Position numbers and translations under genes: made by a program. The notes under the pieces are model-generated. The model searched no databases. It saw only the letters and a list, made by a program, of their open reading frames with translations, and was not told the DNA's origin. 64,000 nucleotides of DNA from Paraburkholderia sp. BCC1886. GTDB taxonomy: Bacteria; Pseudomonadota; Gammaproteobacteria; Burkholderiales; Burkholderiaceae. Positions 52,360-61,973 of the stretch are shown piece by piece (positions within the stretch are counted from its first letter, which is position 1; each line of letters starts with the position of its first letter). The stretch lies in the NCBI RefSeq assembly GCF_900996245.1, contig NZ_CAAJGK010000048.1:1-64000 (forward strand), written 5' to 3'.

Positions 52360-53394
52360 ATGATCCCCTTCTCGGTACTCGACCTTTCGCCGGTCACGGC
52401 CGGCGCCACGCCCGCCCAGGCCTTCAAGAACACGCTCGATCTCGCGCAGCACGCCGAGAAGTGGAACTACCAGCGCTACTGGCTCGCCGAGCATCACAAC
52501 ATGACCGGCATTGCGAGCGCGGCGACGTCGGTGGTGATCGGCTACGTGGCCGGCGGCACGACGAAAATTCGCGTCGGTTCGGGCGGCATCATGTTGCCGA
52601 ACCACGCCCCGCTCGTCATCGCGGAACAGTTCGGCACGCTCGCCTCGCTGTATCCCGACCGCATCGACCTGGGTCTCGGCCGTGCGCCCGGCACCGATCA
52701 GAGCACCGCACGCGCATTGCGCCGCGATCTGCAAAATAGCGCCGACTCGTTCCCGGACGACGTCGTCGAGCTGCAGCGTTATTTCGCCGATGCCGTCCCC
52801 GGCCAGCGCATTCGCGCAGTGCCGGGCACCGGTTTGCACGTGCCGCTGTGGTTGCTCGGCTCGTCGCTGTTCAGCGCGCAACTCGCGGCGGCGCTCGGTC
52901 TGCCGTTCGCATTCGCGTCGCACTTCGCACCGGATTACATGATGACCGCGCTGAAGGTCTATCGCGAACAGTTCCGGCCGTCGGCCACGCTCGACAAGCC
53001 GCACGCAATGGTCGGCGTGAATCTGTTCGCGGCCGACACCAACGAGGAGGCGCGGCGGATGTTCACCTCGTTACAGCAGCAGTTCATCAACCTGCGCCGC
53101 GGCACGCCGGGCAAACTGCAGCCGCCGGTCGACCGGATCGAAGCGTCGCCGGGTGAACTGAACAACGTCGCGCATTCGCTCTCGTGCACGGCGATCGGCG
53201 ATCGCGAGGCGGTGAAGGAAGCCCTGCTGTCGATCATCGCGCAGACCGGCGCGGACGAACTGATGCTCACCGGCCAGATCTACGACCACGCCGCGCGCCT
53301 GCGATCGTTCGAGATCGGCGCGCAGATTCGCGACGAGTTGAGCCGCGAGCAGGCGGGCGAGCACGACGACCAGTCGGCCACGCAGAGCGTTTAG
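52360..53394 (+). CDS. Luciferase-like FMN-dependent monooxygenase (MsnO8 type)
   Basis: From the ATG at 52360 (MIPFSVLDLSPVTAG) this is 344 residues, which skips a leader with no homology. The signature YQRYWLAEHHNMTGIASAATSVVIGYVAGGTTKIRVGSGGIMLPNHAPLVIAEQFGTLASLYPDRIDLGLGRAPG places it in the large family of TIM-barrel luciferase-like enzymes. The later MVGVNLFAADT segment is typical too. These use FMNH2 supplied by a separate reductase, not seen here. Substrate unknown. Confidence 0.9.
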   Translation: MIPFSVLDLSPVTAGATPAQAFKNTLDLAQHAEKWNYQRYWLAEHHNMTGIASAATSVVIGYVAGGTTKIRVGSGGIMLPNHAPLVIAEQFGTLASLYPDRIDLGLGRAPGTDQSTARALRRDLQNSADSFPDDVVELQRYFADAVPGQRIRAVPGTGLHVPLWLLGSSLFSAQLAAALGLPFAFASHFAPDYMMTALKVYREQFRPSATLDKPHAMVGVNLFAADTNEEARRMFTSLQQQFINLRRGTPGKLQPPVDRIEASPGELNNVAHSLSCTAIGDREAVKEALLSIIAQTGADELMLTGQIYDHAARLRSFEIGAQIRDELSREQAGEHDDQSATQSV

Positions 53395-53848
53395 CGCCAC
53401 GGCGCCAGTTCTGGCGCCATCGGCATGAAAGCGGCCGTGCTACAGCGGCTCTACGAGAAAATAAATCAAATGAATGCCGGCTGGCCGTGAGCGCCGGCAC
53501 GGCAAGCCAATCGCCCGCGCGAGTGCCGGTCTCTGGAGCGACGCCTCCTTCCATCGCCTTTCTTCCCGACCTGTCATGCCCCGACCAAAAAGGCTCGGGG
53601 CGCTTTGGCACGTGTATTGCTCCCCAACTCCTCACCCGGCTATGTGCAGTGGCGCACGGAGACTGGCGGTGCAAGGGTTGATCGTGCGCAAGGTGCGTGC
53701 GACCGCGGCGTCCGCACAATCGACAATATTCAGGCGCGCTGGATCGGTGCTAGAAGTAACGGATGCCCACTTGCGAAGCATCACGACCCGCATCACCGGA
53801 AGCAGCAACGAACCAGCCCCAGGGGCAGACAACATCGAGGAGACGGAC
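53395..53848. other. Region between luciferase-like gene and glgC
   Basis: 454 bp. It contains the sigma-54 promoter at 53605-53621 and an approximately 215-nt leader before glgC. AATCAA at 53464-53469 resembles half of an IHF site. No convincing ORF or structured RNA was recognised. Confidence 0.4.
53605..53621 (+). promoter_or_regulatory. Consensus sigma-54 promoter upstream of glgC
   Basis: TTGGCACGTGTATTGCT matches YTGGCACG-N4-TTGCW at every fixed position, with GG (53607-53608) and GC (53619-53620) exactly 12 bp apart. It lies 228 bp before the glgC start, on the same strand. This is the strongest promoter match in the window. No sequence test for chance was possible. Confidence 0.65.
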
Positions 53849-55111
53849 ATGCACACGCCGGAACGGCTGAACGATCTGCAACGCTCGACACTCGCCATCG
53901 TCCTCGCGGGCGGAAGAGGCACGCGGCTCGGGCCGCTCACCAACAAGCGGGTGAAGCCGGCGGTGCACTTCGGCGGTAAATACCGGATCATCGACTTCGC
54001 GCTGTCCAACTGCCTGAACTCGGGCATCCGGCGTATCGCGGTGGTCACGCAGTACAAGGCGCATTCGCTGTTGCGCCACATGCAGCGCGGTTGGGGATTT
54101 CTGCGCGGCGAATTCGGCGAGTTCATCGATCTGTGGCCCGCGCAGCAGCGCGTGGAAGGCGCTCACTGGTATCGCGGCACCGCCGACGCGGTGTTCCAGA
54201 ATCTCGACATCATCCGTTCGATTCGCCCGAAATACGTGGTGGTCCTGGCGGGCGATCACATCTACAAGATGGACTACACGCGCATGATCGCGGATCACGC
54301 GGCCAGCGGCGCGGACTGCACGGTCGGCTGCATCGAGGTGCCGCGCATGGACGCGGTGGCCTTCGGCGTGATGGCGGTGGACGAAAACCGCCGCGTGACC
54401 GGCTTCGTCGAAAAGCCCGCCGATCCGCCCGCGATGCCGGGTCGTCCGGACATGGCGCTGGCCAGCATGGGTATCTACGTGTTCAGCGTGGATTACCTGT
54501 ATTCGCTGCTCGAGGAGAACATTTCCAGCGCCGATACCGACCACGACTTCGGCAAGGACATCCTGCCGCGCGTCGTCACGCAAGGCACGGCGATCGCGCA
54601 TCCGTTCAGTATGTCGTGCGTGTCGTCGGACCCGAACGTGGAACCGTACTGGCGCGACGTCGGCACGATCGACGCGTACTGGGCGGCCAACCTGGACCTC
54701 GCGTCGACCATCCCGACGCTCGACCTGTACGATCGCAACTGGCCAATCTGGACTTACCAGGAGCAACTGCCCCCCGCCAAGTTCGTGCGCGACCTGAAAG
54801 GCCTGCAGGGTTCGGGCAATAACCTGATCGTATGCGGCGGCTGCGTGATTTCGGGCTCGCAGATTTCGCGCTCGGTGCTGTCGTCGAACGTGAAGGTCAG
54901 CTCGTTCTGTCACATCAGTGAGGCAGTCTTGTTGCCGCAGGTGACCGTCGGCGCGAGTTGTCGCTTGCAGAAGGTGGTGATCGACCGCGGCTGCGCGATT
55001 CCCGAGGGCATGGTGATCGGCGAAGATCCGCTCGCCGACGCCGAACGCTTTTATCGCACCGACGACGGCGTGGTGCTAGTGACGCCAGACGCGCTGCGGC
55101 AACTCGGCTGA
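53849..55111 (+). CDS. glgC: Glucose-1-phosphate adenylyltransferase
   Basis: A 420-residue enzyme from the ATG at 53849 (GAGGAG before it). The nucleotide-binding start is LAIVLAGGRGTRLGPLTNKRVKPAVHFGGKYRIIDF; VVLAGDHIYKMDY holds the catalytic Asp; and the regulatory/substrate segment GFVEKPADPP follows. The C-terminal left-handed beta-helix begins near residue 310. It forms ADP-glucose for glycogen synthesis. It is the first gene of glgCA and probably controlled by the upstream sigma-54 promoter. Confidence 0.95.
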   Translation: MHTPERLNDLQRSTLAIVLAGGRGTRLGPLTNKRVKPAVHFGGKYRIIDFALSNCLNSGIRRIAVVTQYKAHSLLRHMQRGWGFLRGEFGEFIDLWPAQQRVEGAHWYRGTADAVFQNLDIIRSIRPKYVVVLAGDHIYKMDYTRMIADHAASGADCTVGCIEVPRMDAVAFGVMAVDENRRVTGFVEKPADPPAMPGRPDMALASMGIYVFSVDYLYSLLEENISSADTDHDFGKDILPRVVTQGTAIAHPFSMSCVSSDPNVEPYWRDVGTIDAYWAANLDLASTIPTLDLYDRNWPIWTYQEQLPPAKFVRDLKGLQGSGNNLIVCGGCVISGSQISRSVLSSNVKVSSFCHISEAVLLPQVTVGASCRLQKVVIDRGCAIPEGMVIGEDPLADAERFYRTDDGVVLVTPDALRQLG

Positions 55112-55159
55112 GCCGGCATACGCCACTCTCTTCAACAAGAACGAACCGAAACCGAGCCT

Positions 55160-56635
<1,476 letters not shown>

Positions 56636-56957
56636 GGGCCGAAGCCGAAGCCGAAGCCCGAACCCGAAGCCCGAACCCCGAACCCCGAAGCCGAAGCCCG
56701 AACCCCGAAGCCGAAGCCCGCGTCCCGGGCCGACTTTTCGCGCGGGTGATGGTTCGATGCAACAAGTTGGGGACGCATCGACTCGCGCGCGGCAAACTCC
56801 TGTATCGTTTCCCCACACCGCAAAGCGTGCAGTGGTCCGGCACGCGGCGAACCGTCAGCCGCACCGGCGGCCGGCCCCGAACAGTCGGGCCGGTTCCGGC
56901 CGCGGCGCATCCATCCCGTTTTCACTGATCGCGCACGAGCGTTGCGCGGGCCCCACC
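56636..56957. other. Region between glgA and pdxY
   Basis: 322 bp, half of it the tandem repeat. The rest holds no ORF that I can support. It may carry the pdxY promoter. Confidence 0.3.
56639..56720. repeat. Short tandem repeat, GAAGCC/GAACCCC type
   Basis: About 82 bp of near-tandem GAAGCC, GAAGCCC and GAACCCC units begin 3 bp after the glgA stop. It is a low-complexity purine-pyrimidine-biased tract, likely prone to copy-number change. Confidence 0.8.
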
Positions 56958-57824
56958 ATGACGAAAAGCGTTCTGAGCATCCAGTCACATGTCGTTTTTG
57001 GACACGCCGGCAATAGCGCCGCCGTGTTTCCGATGCGCCGGCTCGGCGTGAATGTCTGGCCGCTCAACACCGTGCAGTTCTCGAATCACACGCAATACGG
57101 ACACTGGAGCGGCAGCGCGATCGACGCCGCGCAAATGGAAGACCTGGTGGACGGCATCGGCGCGATCGGCATGCTGCCACGTTGCGACGCGGTGCTTTCC
57201 GGCTACCTGGGCACGCCGGAACAGGCGCAATCGGTGATCGAAATCGTCAAAGCCGTCAAATCCGCCAACCCGCGCGCCTGGTATTTCTGCGATCCGGTCA
57301 TGGGCGCGAGCAGCGGCTGCAAGGTCGAGCCGGGCATTCAGGAGTTTCTGGTCCGCACCATGCCGGGCGTCGCCGATGCCATGGCGCCCAATCACACCGA
57401 GTTGCAGCGCCTCGTGGGCCGCGAAATCGAAACGCTGGAAGAAGCCGTCAAGGCTTGCCGCGAAGTCATCGCACGCGGACCGAAACTGATGCTGGTCAAA
57501 CACCTGCTCGACCGGAACAGCCCGGCCGACCGCTTCAACATGCTGGTCGTGACCGAGCGCGAAGCGTGGATGGGACAGCGCCCGCTCTACCCGTTCGCGC
57601 GGCAGCCGGTGGGTGTCGGCGATCTGACGAGCGCGGTGTTCGTCGCGCGCACGCTGCTCGGCGACTCCATCCGCGCGGCTTTCGAGCACACGCTCGCCGC
57701 CGTCAACGCGGTGGTCAAGACCACCTGGCAAGCCGGGCGCTACGAACTGGAACTGGTCGCGGCGCAAAGCGACATCGCCCAGCCGCGTGAATGGTTCGAT
57801 GCATGGGCAGCGGAGTCCGTGTAA
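56958..57824 (+). CDS. pdxY: Pyridoxal/pyridoxamine kinase
   Basis: A 288-residue kinase from the ATG at 56958 (MTKSVLSIQSHVVFGHAGNSAAVFPMRRLG). The family signatures are NHTQYGHW, WYFCDPVMGASSGCKVEPG, the anion-hole region in PVGVGDLTSAVFVA and the substrate-site segment LAPNHTEL-like (MAPNHTELQRL). PdxY phosphorylates pyridoxal in the salvage of vitamin B6. It sits downstream of glgCA by 322 bp and may be independent. Confidence 0.92.
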   Translation: MTKSVLSIQSHVVFGHAGNSAAVFPMRRLGVNVWPLNTVQFSNHTQYGHWSGSAIDAAQMEDLVDGIGAIGMLPRCDAVLSGYLGTPEQAQSVIEIVKAVKSANPRAWYFCDPVMGASSGCKVEPGIQEFLVRTMPGVADAMAPNHTELQRLVGREIETLEEAVKACREVIARGPKLMLVKHLLDRNSPADRFNMLVVTEREAWMGQRPLYPFARQPVGVGDLTSAVFVARTLLGDSIRAAFEHTLAAVNAVVKTTWQAGRYELELVAAQSDIAQPREWFDAWAAESV

Positions 57825-57846
57825 AAGCCATACGGCGCCGGCCACT

Positions 57847-57852
57847 TATAAT
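57847..57852 (+). promoter_or_regulatory. TATAAT box before the acidic protein gene
   Basis: A perfect TATAAT lies 67 bp before the ATG at 57919; the corresponding -35 region is a poor match. Confidence 0.35.
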
Positions 57853-57918
57853 GCTCGCCGCGTGACCGAAGCATCCGGCCAGTCACGCGTCATCCGGCAT
57901 TCAGCAGACGAGGCATCG

Positions 57919-58380
57919 ATGGACGGTTACATCCGCAGCGAGCGGGAAGAGTTTTTTGAGCAGTTGTGCATGAGCGTCGACGCCGACGAGGCGCACGAGC
58001 AGGAAGCGATCGAGTTCTTCGAAAACCAGTTCGACCAGAACGATTTCGATCCGACCCAGTGGCTCGACATCGCGCTGTACTATTCGCCGGCCGTGGCACG
58101 CGGCATCGTCGATATGGTCACGCCCGACGACAAGGCACGCAGCAACATCGCCGAAGTCATCGCGGACAATCTCGACATCTCGTATGGCGAGGACGAGTGC
58201 CAGCAGTTCGCGGAAACCATCGAGTTCGCGCTGAACAACGGCGTGCCGGTGGATATCGACCTGGTACTCGACGGCTGCCAGCGCGCGCTCGACGATCTCG
58301 ACACGTGGGCCGACGAAGACACCAAGGCGCCGCTGTTGCGCCTGCGTGAAGAGTTGCTGCGTCAGCAAGGCGAGCGCTAG
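57919..58380 (+). CDS. Acidic hypothetical protein
   Basis: A 153-residue protein starting at the ATG at 57919. It is unusually rich in Asp and Glu (FENQFDQNDFDPTQW, DNLDISYGEDECQQF, DDLDTWADEDTK), with several predicted helices and no transmembrane segment or signal peptide. No family is recognised. It follows pdxY by 95 bp and converges on the HTH protein at 58391. A cytoplasmic adaptor or DNA-mimic role would be speculation. Confidence 0.75.
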   Translation: MDGYIRSEREEFFEQLCMSVDADEAHEQEAIEFFENQFDQNDFDPTQWLDIALYYSPAVARGIVDMVTPDDKARSNIAEVIADNLDISYGEDECQQFAETIEFALNNGVPVDIDLVLDGCQRALDDLDTWADEDTKAPLLRLREELLRQQGER

Positions 58381-58390
58381 AACACCCGCA

Positions 58391-59068
58391 TCATTCGCCC
58401 TCGCCGAGCTGCCCGAGTAGCGACTGCAAGCGCTCCACGTGCCGCAGCAACAGGTCGCGATGCTTTTCGATCTGCTCCAGTCGTCCGGCCAGGTCGGCCT
58501 GAATCGGATCGTCGAGATCGGCACAGGCGATCACTTCCTCCACCCTCGTACGCATCGACGCCAGTTCCACTGGACCGTGACTCAGATGCCGCTCGAAACG
58601 GCGCACGTCCTGGATAGCCAGCTCGCGAACCTGGCGCACATGCAACTGCCGTCGATGCGCCTCGACATCCAGACTCTCTTCTTCGACCCGCCGGGCCGGC
58701 GCCGCTTGCCCGAAAATCGGTTCGGGCGGCCGCAACACCGTCTTCTTGCGCACGGGATGCGCAGTGCCGCGAAACCGGGCGAGCGGCTGTTCGTTGTCGA
58801 TCGCCTCACGCGCCGCCGCGGGAATTTCATCGCTGCCGTGCGGCGCGTTCATCCAGCCGGCCGGCAAACCCGTCACGGCTTCGATGCCGCGCACGAACTC
58901 CTCGCTAAACGCACGCTGGCCGGACAGCATCAGTTTCAGATAGCTCTCGGAGAAGGTCATCATGCGAGCCAGACGGCTTGCCGCGCCGAGCTCCCCGGTC
59001 AACAGCACGAGGTTCGCTCGCCAGACCGGCAGCAGCTCGTCGCATGGCTGGATCGCTGGGTTGTCCAT
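58391..59068 (-). CDS. HTH protein with C-terminal coiled coil
   Basis: A 225-residue protein with no certain family. Residues about 15-75 resemble a lambda-repressor-like helix-turn-helix (RLARMMTFSESYLKLMLSGQRAFSEEFVRGIEAVTGLP). From about 140 to 220 the sequence is helical and Glu/Arg/Leu rich (VRQVRELAIQDVRRFERHL, DLAGRLEQIEKHRDLLLRHVERLQSLLGQL), which suggests a coiled coil for dimerisation. It may be a DNA-binding regulator of unknown target. Confidence 0.75.
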   Translation of the reverse strand: MDNPAIQPCDELLPVWRANLVLLTGELGAASRLARMMTFSESYLKLMLSGQRAFSEEFVRGIEAVTGLPAGWMNAPHGSDEIPAAAREAIDNEQPLARFRGTAHPVRKKTVLRPPEPIFGQAAPARRVEEESLDVEAHRRQLHVRQVRELAIQDVRRFERHLSHGPVELASMRTRVEEVIACADLDDPIQADLAGRLEQIEKHRDLLLRHVERLQSLLGQLGEGE

Positions 59069-59303
59069 CTTTCACCCCGCTGTAGAGAGACGACGCGCTC
59101 AGGCTGCGTCATCGGTTTGTAAAGATGACCGGCACAAGGAGCCGTTGCCGGACGGCCAAAGTCGACCAGTCGGGTTCCGACAGGTCCCGCCCGTGGCCGA
59201 AATTAGCTGCCTCCAGCCTGTCATCACGTTGTGCGATGCTCTTATCTGCTGCGGCACGATCCGTGCTTAACAGCTAGCTCCACACACTCAAGAGGATTCG
59301 ACA

Positions 59304-59441
59304 ATGAAGAAGATCATCCTGGCCATCGCTGCTGCCACCGTCACCCTGAGCGCGATCGCTCCCGCGCAGGCGTACGAGCATCATCATCGCGAGTGCCACA
59401 AGGTGCGCGTTCATCATCATTGGGAAACCCGCTGCCATTAA
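59304..59441 (+). CDS. Small His-rich secreted peptide, 45 residues
   Basis: The ATG at 59304 follows AGAGGA. It encodes a 23-residue signal peptide (MKKIILAIAAATVTLSAIA, cleaved after AQA), then a mature part of about 22 residues with HHH twice and two cysteines (HHHRECHK, HHHWETRCH). The pattern suggests a periplasmic metal-binding or disulfide-linked peptide. No family recognised; other Burkholderia carry similar short peptides (recollection). It has its own strong terminator. Confidence 0.65.
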   Translation: MKKIILAIAAATVTLSAIAPAQAYEHHHRECHKVRVHHHWETRCH

Positions 59442-59478
59442 TGAGCGGACTTCCCTCGGGGAAGCAGCATCGAAAAAA

Positions 59479-59497
59479 GCCCCGCTTCGCGCGGGGC
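59479..59497. terminator. Terminator after the His-rich peptide
   Basis: GCCCCGC and GCGGGGC with a TTCGC loop form a strong stem flanked by A6 (59473-59478) and T5 (59498-59502), so it could work in both directions. It lies 37 bp past the stop at 59441. Confidence 0.9.
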
Positions 59498-59649
59498 TTT
59501 TTCTTGGCCGGTCGCAGGCTATACGTTCCACGCGAAGCCGGTCGCATGCAATCGTGGTGACATGCTGTTACACCTTGGCTGGACTGGCCTGGGTAATCTT
59601 CTGGGCGTTCCGGTTAGCGGGCAAGCCCAGGTGGCAAGTCGGTTTCCAT

Positions 59650-60462
59650 TCAAGCCGCCTCGACCCGGGCGAGCGCCGTGCGTACCAGCGATTCAAGCAG
59701 CGGTTCGACTTTGCCCGCGAGCGCTTCGTCGTACGCGTAAGGCATCTGCTCTTCCATGTACGTGATCTGCGACAGCTCGAGTTGCACCGCGTGCACACCT
59801 TCCAGCGGTTGCCCATACTGCCGCGTGATATAGCCGCCCTTGAAGCGTCCGTTCGCCACCGCGGTATAGCCGCCATGCTGCTCGACCATCGCGGCCAGTT
59901 CTTCGGCCACGCCCGCCACCGCGCTCGCGCCGTTCGACGTGCCGAAATTGAAATCGGTCAGACGTCCGTCGAAAAAGCGCGGTACGTGCGAGCGGATCGA
60001 ATGCGCCTCCCACAGCAAGACCTTGCCGTGCTCGGCCTTCAGTGCCGCGATCTCGCCGGTCAACGCATCGTGATACGGCTTCCAGTACGCGTCGCGACGC
60101 CGCGCGACTTCCGCATCGGTCGGCAGTTGGCCGTCCCGATACAAAGGCTCCTTGTCGAAGGTGTCCACCGGGAGCAAACCCGTGGTGTCCTGGCCGGGGT
60201 ACAGGTTGGCGCCGTCCGGCGGCCGGTTCACGTCGATCACGTAACGCGCGTAGGTCGGCGTGAGAATCGACGCGCCCATGCGTTTGGCGAACGCATAGAG
60301 ACGGTCGAGGTGCCAGTCGCAATCGTCGGTGCGTTGCGCGACCGGCGTCATGGTCGCGGCGATGTCGGCGGGAATCTGGGTGCCCAGATGTGGGATCGAG
60401 ATCAGTAACGGCAGGCTTCCCCGATGCAGCGAGAAAACCGGCGGCAGGTTCGAAGCAGTCAT
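59650..60462 (-). CDS. hutG: N-formylglutamate deformylase
   Basis: A 270-residue enzyme of the N-formylglutamate amidohydrolase family: PLLISIPHLGTQIP (metal ligands near the start), DCDWHLDRLY, VIDVNRPPDGANLYPGQDTTGLLP and LLWEAHSIRSHVPRFFDGRLTDFNFGTSNG. It hydrolyses N-formylglutamate to glutamate and formate, the last step of the five-step histidine route used with HutF. It is the last gene of the hut cluster in this window, 80 bp after hutF. Confidence 0.92.
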   Translation of the reverse strand: MTASNLPPVFSLHRGSLPLLISIPHLGTQIPADIAATMTPVAQRTDDCDWHLDRLYAFAKRMGASILTPTYARYVIDVNRPPDGANLYPGQDTTGLLPVDTFDKEPLYRDGQLPTDAEVARRRDAYWKPYHDALTGEIAALKAEHGKVLLWEAHSIRSHVPRFFDGRLTDFNFGTSNGASAVAGVAEELAAMVEQHGGYTAVANGRFKGGYITRQYGQPLEGVHAVQLELSQITYMEEQMPYAYDEALAGKVEPLLESLVRTALARVEAA

Positions 60463-60542
60463 GTCAGTCCGGAGTCGAGTGTGGCGAAAAAAGGTTCAGG
60501 TGGTCGAGGTCGCCGGAATGGCCGGCTCGCTCGTCTGCGTCA

Positions 60543-61958
60543 CTACTTGAGCAACTCGGCAAGCGCCACGCGATAGCGCGCGTAAGCGCCCTCTTCGTCA
60601 CGATGCCTGCGGTTGTCGACCACCTTGTCGCCACCGGTATAGACATCGCGAATCGGCGTCTCGCCGTGCTCGCAGAATACAACGCCGGAAAGCCACGCGT
60701 TCGGCGCGTGCTCGGCGATGCTCGAATGATCGGCGTCCAGCACCAGCCAGTCGGCCCGCCGGCCCGCCTGCAAAGCGCCGACCGCACGGCCGGTGGCGAG
60801 CGCGCCGCCTTCGAGCGAGGCATCGAACAGACGATCGGCGACGTGGGTCGTGCGCGTGGACTGCGCGCCCTCGGCGCACGCCAGCACATTGCGCTGACGC
60901 CGCGTGAGCCGCTGACCGTATTCGAGCAGGCGCAATTCCGAGCGCCAGTCGACGCCGATGTGGCTGTCCGAACCCACGCCGATCCGCCCGCGCGCATCGA
61001 GATATTCCTGCGCCGGAAAAAGGCCGTCGCCCAGATTCGCTTCGGTGGTCAGACACAAACCGGCGACCGCGCCGCTCTTCGCGAGCGCCAGGGTTTCGCT
61101 CGCATCGACATGAGTGGCATGCACGAGGCACCAGCGGCTATCCACATCGAAACGATCGAGCAGCCACTGCACGGGACGCGCGCCTTCGGTCTCGACACAG
61201 GCGTCGACTTCGGCGGTTTGCTCGGCGATGTGAATATGGATCGGCGCGCTCGCGTCGAGACCCGCGAGCAGCGTGCGCAACGAGTCCGCCGACACCGCGC
61301 GCAACGAATGCGGCGCCAAGCCATAGCGAAGCGCACCGCTTTCGGGGCGTGCCGAGCGCAACGTGCCCAGCAGGTCGAGCAGGCTCTCGGGCGTATTGAT
61401 GAAGCGCCGCTGATCTTCGCGCGGCGGCTTCGCCCCGAAGCCGCTGTACTGATACAACACGGGCAGCATCGTCATGCCGATACCGCTTTGTGCCGCGGCA
61501 TCCACGACACGCTGCGCGAGTTCCGCCTGATAGCCGTACCGCTCGCCCTGCGGCGTGTGATGCACGTAATGGAATTCGCACACCGACGTGTAGCCCGCTT
61601 TCAGCATTTCGATGTACAGCCACTGCGCAACCGACGCGAGTCCTTCCGGCGTGATGCGTGCAGCGAAGCGATACATCAGTTCGCGCCAGCTCCAGAAGTT
61701 GTCGGTGGCGCCGCTGCCGGATGCTGCGCGGTATTCGGTGAGCCCGGCCATCGCACGTTGAAAAGCATGCGAATGCAGGTTCGGCATGCCCGGCAGAACA
61801 GGCCCCGCCGCTTTCGGCACGCCCGCGGGAACGGTCGTCGTATCCGGCGTAACCGCGGTCAGATTGCCGTCGGCATCCCACTCCAGCAGCACATGACGAC
61901 GCCAGCCCTCGGGCAGATAAGCGTGGTCGGCGAACAGCGAGTGCTTCGATTGCGTCAT
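60543..61958 (-). CDS. hutF: Formimidoylglutamate deiminase
   Basis: A 471-residue amidohydrolase of the HutF family. Metal-binding residues are visible in MPNLHSHAFQRAMAGL, the later IHIHIAEQ and HATHVDASE, and the D in GVGSDSHIGVDW. It converts N-formimino-L-glutamate to N-formylglutamate plus ammonia, defining the HutF-HutG branch rather than direct formiminoglutamase. It begins 15 bp after hutI, in one operon. Confidence 0.93.
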   Translation of the reverse strand: MTQSKHSLFADHAYLPEGWRRHVLLEWDADGNLTAVTPDTTTVPAGVPKAAGPVLPGMPNLHSHAFQRAMAGLTEYRAASGSGATDNFWSWRELMYRFAARITPEGLASVAQWLYIEMLKAGYTSVCEFHYVHHTPQGERYGYQAELAQRVVDAAAQSGIGMTMLPVLYQYSGFGAKPPREDQRRFINTPESLLDLLGTLRSARPESGALRYGLAPHSLRAVSADSLRTLLAGLDASAPIHIHIAEQTAEVDACVETEGARPVQWLLDRFDVDSRWCLVHATHVDASETLALAKSGAVAGLCLTTEANLGDGLFPAQEYLDARGRIGVGSDSHIGVDWRSELRLLEYGQRLTRRQRNVLACAEGAQSTRTTHVADRLFDASLEGGALATGRAVGALQAGRRADWLVLDADHSSIAEHAPNAWLSGVVFCEHGETPIRDVYTGGDKVVDNRRHRDEEGAYARYRVALAELLK

Positions 61959-61973
61959 CTTGGTGGTCTCAGC

